In this document: one piece after another, positions 62,405 through 64,000 of the stretch | Position numbering within the stretch: position 1 is the first letter of the stretch | Layout of the letters: every line of letters starts with the position of its first letter | Assembly: GCA_030068075.1 (NCBI GenBank) | Contig: CM057826.1 | Location: forward strand, 71,583,312-71,647,311 | DNA: 64,000 nucleotides | Direction: 5' to 3' | From: Paguma larvata | Lineage: Eukaryota; Chordata; Mammalia; Carnivora; Viverridae | Notes under the pieces: model-generated | Seen by the model: the letters and a program-made list of their open reading frames with translations, nothing else | Told to the model about the DNA's origin: nothing | Database searches by the model: none | Program-made: the position numbers and the translations under genes

Positions 62405-64000
62405 ATTTTTAACAAATGGATTCAGAACGTCTTATTTGGAAAATTTTTAAGTTCCAAGTCCCTAAAAGGTAGAGATACGAGTTTTTATAGGTGAAACCCA
62501 CCCCGTATGGCAACTAAAACATTAATGAGAGAAATAGCCCCAAAATACTTTCTTCGTAACATGAGTTTCTTTCAAAAGCAGCTCCTTTCTCATCCATTAT
62601 TAAAATGTGACCTTTACCTTGAAGGGGCAAATCAAGTCTGCTTATTTTTTCAAATATCTGCTAGGTAACAAACTACTGAGAGCTACTTGTCATCACAAAA
62701 GGTCAGCAAAGCTGCAAATAAGGGGTTTTTTTCGTTGGTTTGTTTGTCTGTTTGTTTAGTAAAGAAGACAGTGTACGATGAATCTTAAGTTTGACACGTT
62801 ATCTTCCTGTAACATAACCAGCAAAGCTCTGTATTGCGCAAAAGTTCCAAGATCACTGCTCCATATCATTATAAAGTGTTATAAAGATTTTTTAAATACA
62901 AGGTAATTTCATTTCTTAATTCCCTTACCCACATACTAATTTAACATTGCGATATGCTGAAAGTGAACACACAGCCGTGGGTATGCGGTTAATGCCTCTT
63001 AGTATGGAACTCACACACTGCCCTTGGGAGGTGGAAACATGGGTACAGGTTCCTAACTAGTAACAGCCCAAACTACAGGCTACACGACAATATATAGCAG
63101 GGACAAGCTATATATTAAATATTAATAAAGCTCAATTATAATTATATTTGTAGATAAAGTTCTAAAAATAGAAATTCTATTATTTTCTTCTTGCATCTCA
63201 GTCTCTGAGGTGTACAGACCACGGCTACCAAAATCTTAATCAATTTGGATTATGTGCTTTTCAAATTTTTTAATTGACTGCCAAAGGCCAACTTGTTTAA
63301 GTGGCAAAGTTTATTAATTAACATTTTCACTTGTCTTTATGAACGCAGTGGGCTATTATATAGAGCATAGTGTCTACAGATTCTTTCATTTGTCTAAGAG
63401 CAAATTAAAGAAACTAAAGCCTAGAAAATAACTATATATAAATTAAAATAATGCATTTCTTTTAAGGAACATTATTGAAATAAAAACAAATTTTGGAAAA
63501 GATCTTTCTCTATGCTTCTTTTCTAAAATATTAAACTGCCGGAGACGAAAGAAATCTCTATTACAACATGGTATTGGAGCCAGACGCTCCTGCTGATCTG
63601 TGAGCACAGAGCCCTTGGGCTTCTGTGTCTGAATTTTCACAAGAAGAATCTAGACACAGCCTTTCCCGCTGGTTCTCTAAGAATGACATTCTCACTATTA
63701 AAAGATGTATTTGGTGTCTATTAATACCACTATTATCAGGATTTTGTGATCATTACTCAAAAAGCTCAACCATCGAAGTTAAATACAAACGGAAATTTAA
63801 TTGAAGGTTACTAAGACATAAATAGCCTGAAGCAAACATCTAAGCAATGAAATAATGAAAACGCTAGCCTTTTATATATTGTTTTAATTGATTTTTCATG
63901 AAATTGGTAGTATAAAACTAGGAGACTATAACAAAGAGCTATAAAAGCATAAGCAAATGAAATTAGTATAATTGTGCCATGTAAAATGGCCAAGAAATAA
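62405..64000. other. Non-coding, no gene seen
   Basis: AT-rich with no recognised repeat family or exon. A pyrimidine tract ending CTCAG at about 63201 is followed by only eleven open codons and has no PH character. Confidence 0.4.

Noticed and set aside
61121..62415. Several minus-strand open frames of 94 to 151 codons
   Set aside because: Pieces of LINE-1 ORF2, broken between frames; a truncated retroelement, not a host gene.
1..64000. CRISPR arrays, operons, phage, tRNA or rRNA genes
   Set aside because: No spaced direct-repeat arrays, ribosomal sequence or functional tRNA fold was seen; the tRNA-like heads all belong to SINEs.

Overview
This is a stretch of mammalian nuclear DNA, from a cat-like carnivore (Feliformia, most likely Felidae). 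The main evidence is about twenty copies of a tRNA-Lys-derived carnivore SINE (CAN-SINE) in the form typical of feliforms, plus two 5'-truncated LINE-1 copies whose 3' ends match each other. AT content is high, and the only convincing coding sequence is a series of short exons separated by introns of 6 to 13 kb. There is no prokaryotic, viral, CRISPR or operon-like content.

The window holds the middle of one plus-strand protein-coding gene that I identify as PDZPH1 (PDZ and pleckstrin homology domains 1). Five exons are well supported: 3911-4102, 13823-13990, 20288-20389, 33088-33198 and 42494-42672 (or 42689). A probable sixth lies upstream at about 2101-2244. All internal junctions are phase 1, splice sites follow the AG/GT rule, and the joined reading frame has no stop. 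It encodes a possible helical or coiled-coil stretch, a charged Arg/Lys and Ser-rich linker, a complete PDZ domain split over three exons, and the first strands of a PH domain. The start of the gene lies before position 1. The rest of the PH domain must be encoded after about 42.7 kb; I could not find it before the window ends at 64 kb.

Region by region: 1-4.1 kb has the probable upstream exon, three SINEs and the first firm exon. 4.1-13.8 kb is intron with a purine-rich microsatellite, a LINE-1 3' end split by a SINE, and old MIR-like pieces. 13.8-20.3 kb has the second exon and an intron with a TA/CA tract. 20.4-33.1 kb is the largest internal intron, with one old LINE-1, one LINE-1 with an inverted 5' part, and several SINEs. 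33.1-42.5 kb has a young LINE-1 fragment, a very old LINE-1 remnant, a 24-base C run and a small CpG cluster. 42.7-64 kb is non-coding as far as I can see, rich in SINEs, with a 1.4 kb antisense LINE-1 at 61-62.4 kb and an unassigned GC-richer block near 46 kb.

The most notable biological point is that this gene, annotated in human as the pseudogene PDZPH1P, appears open and correctly spliced here. I found no sign of a novel multi-gene system.
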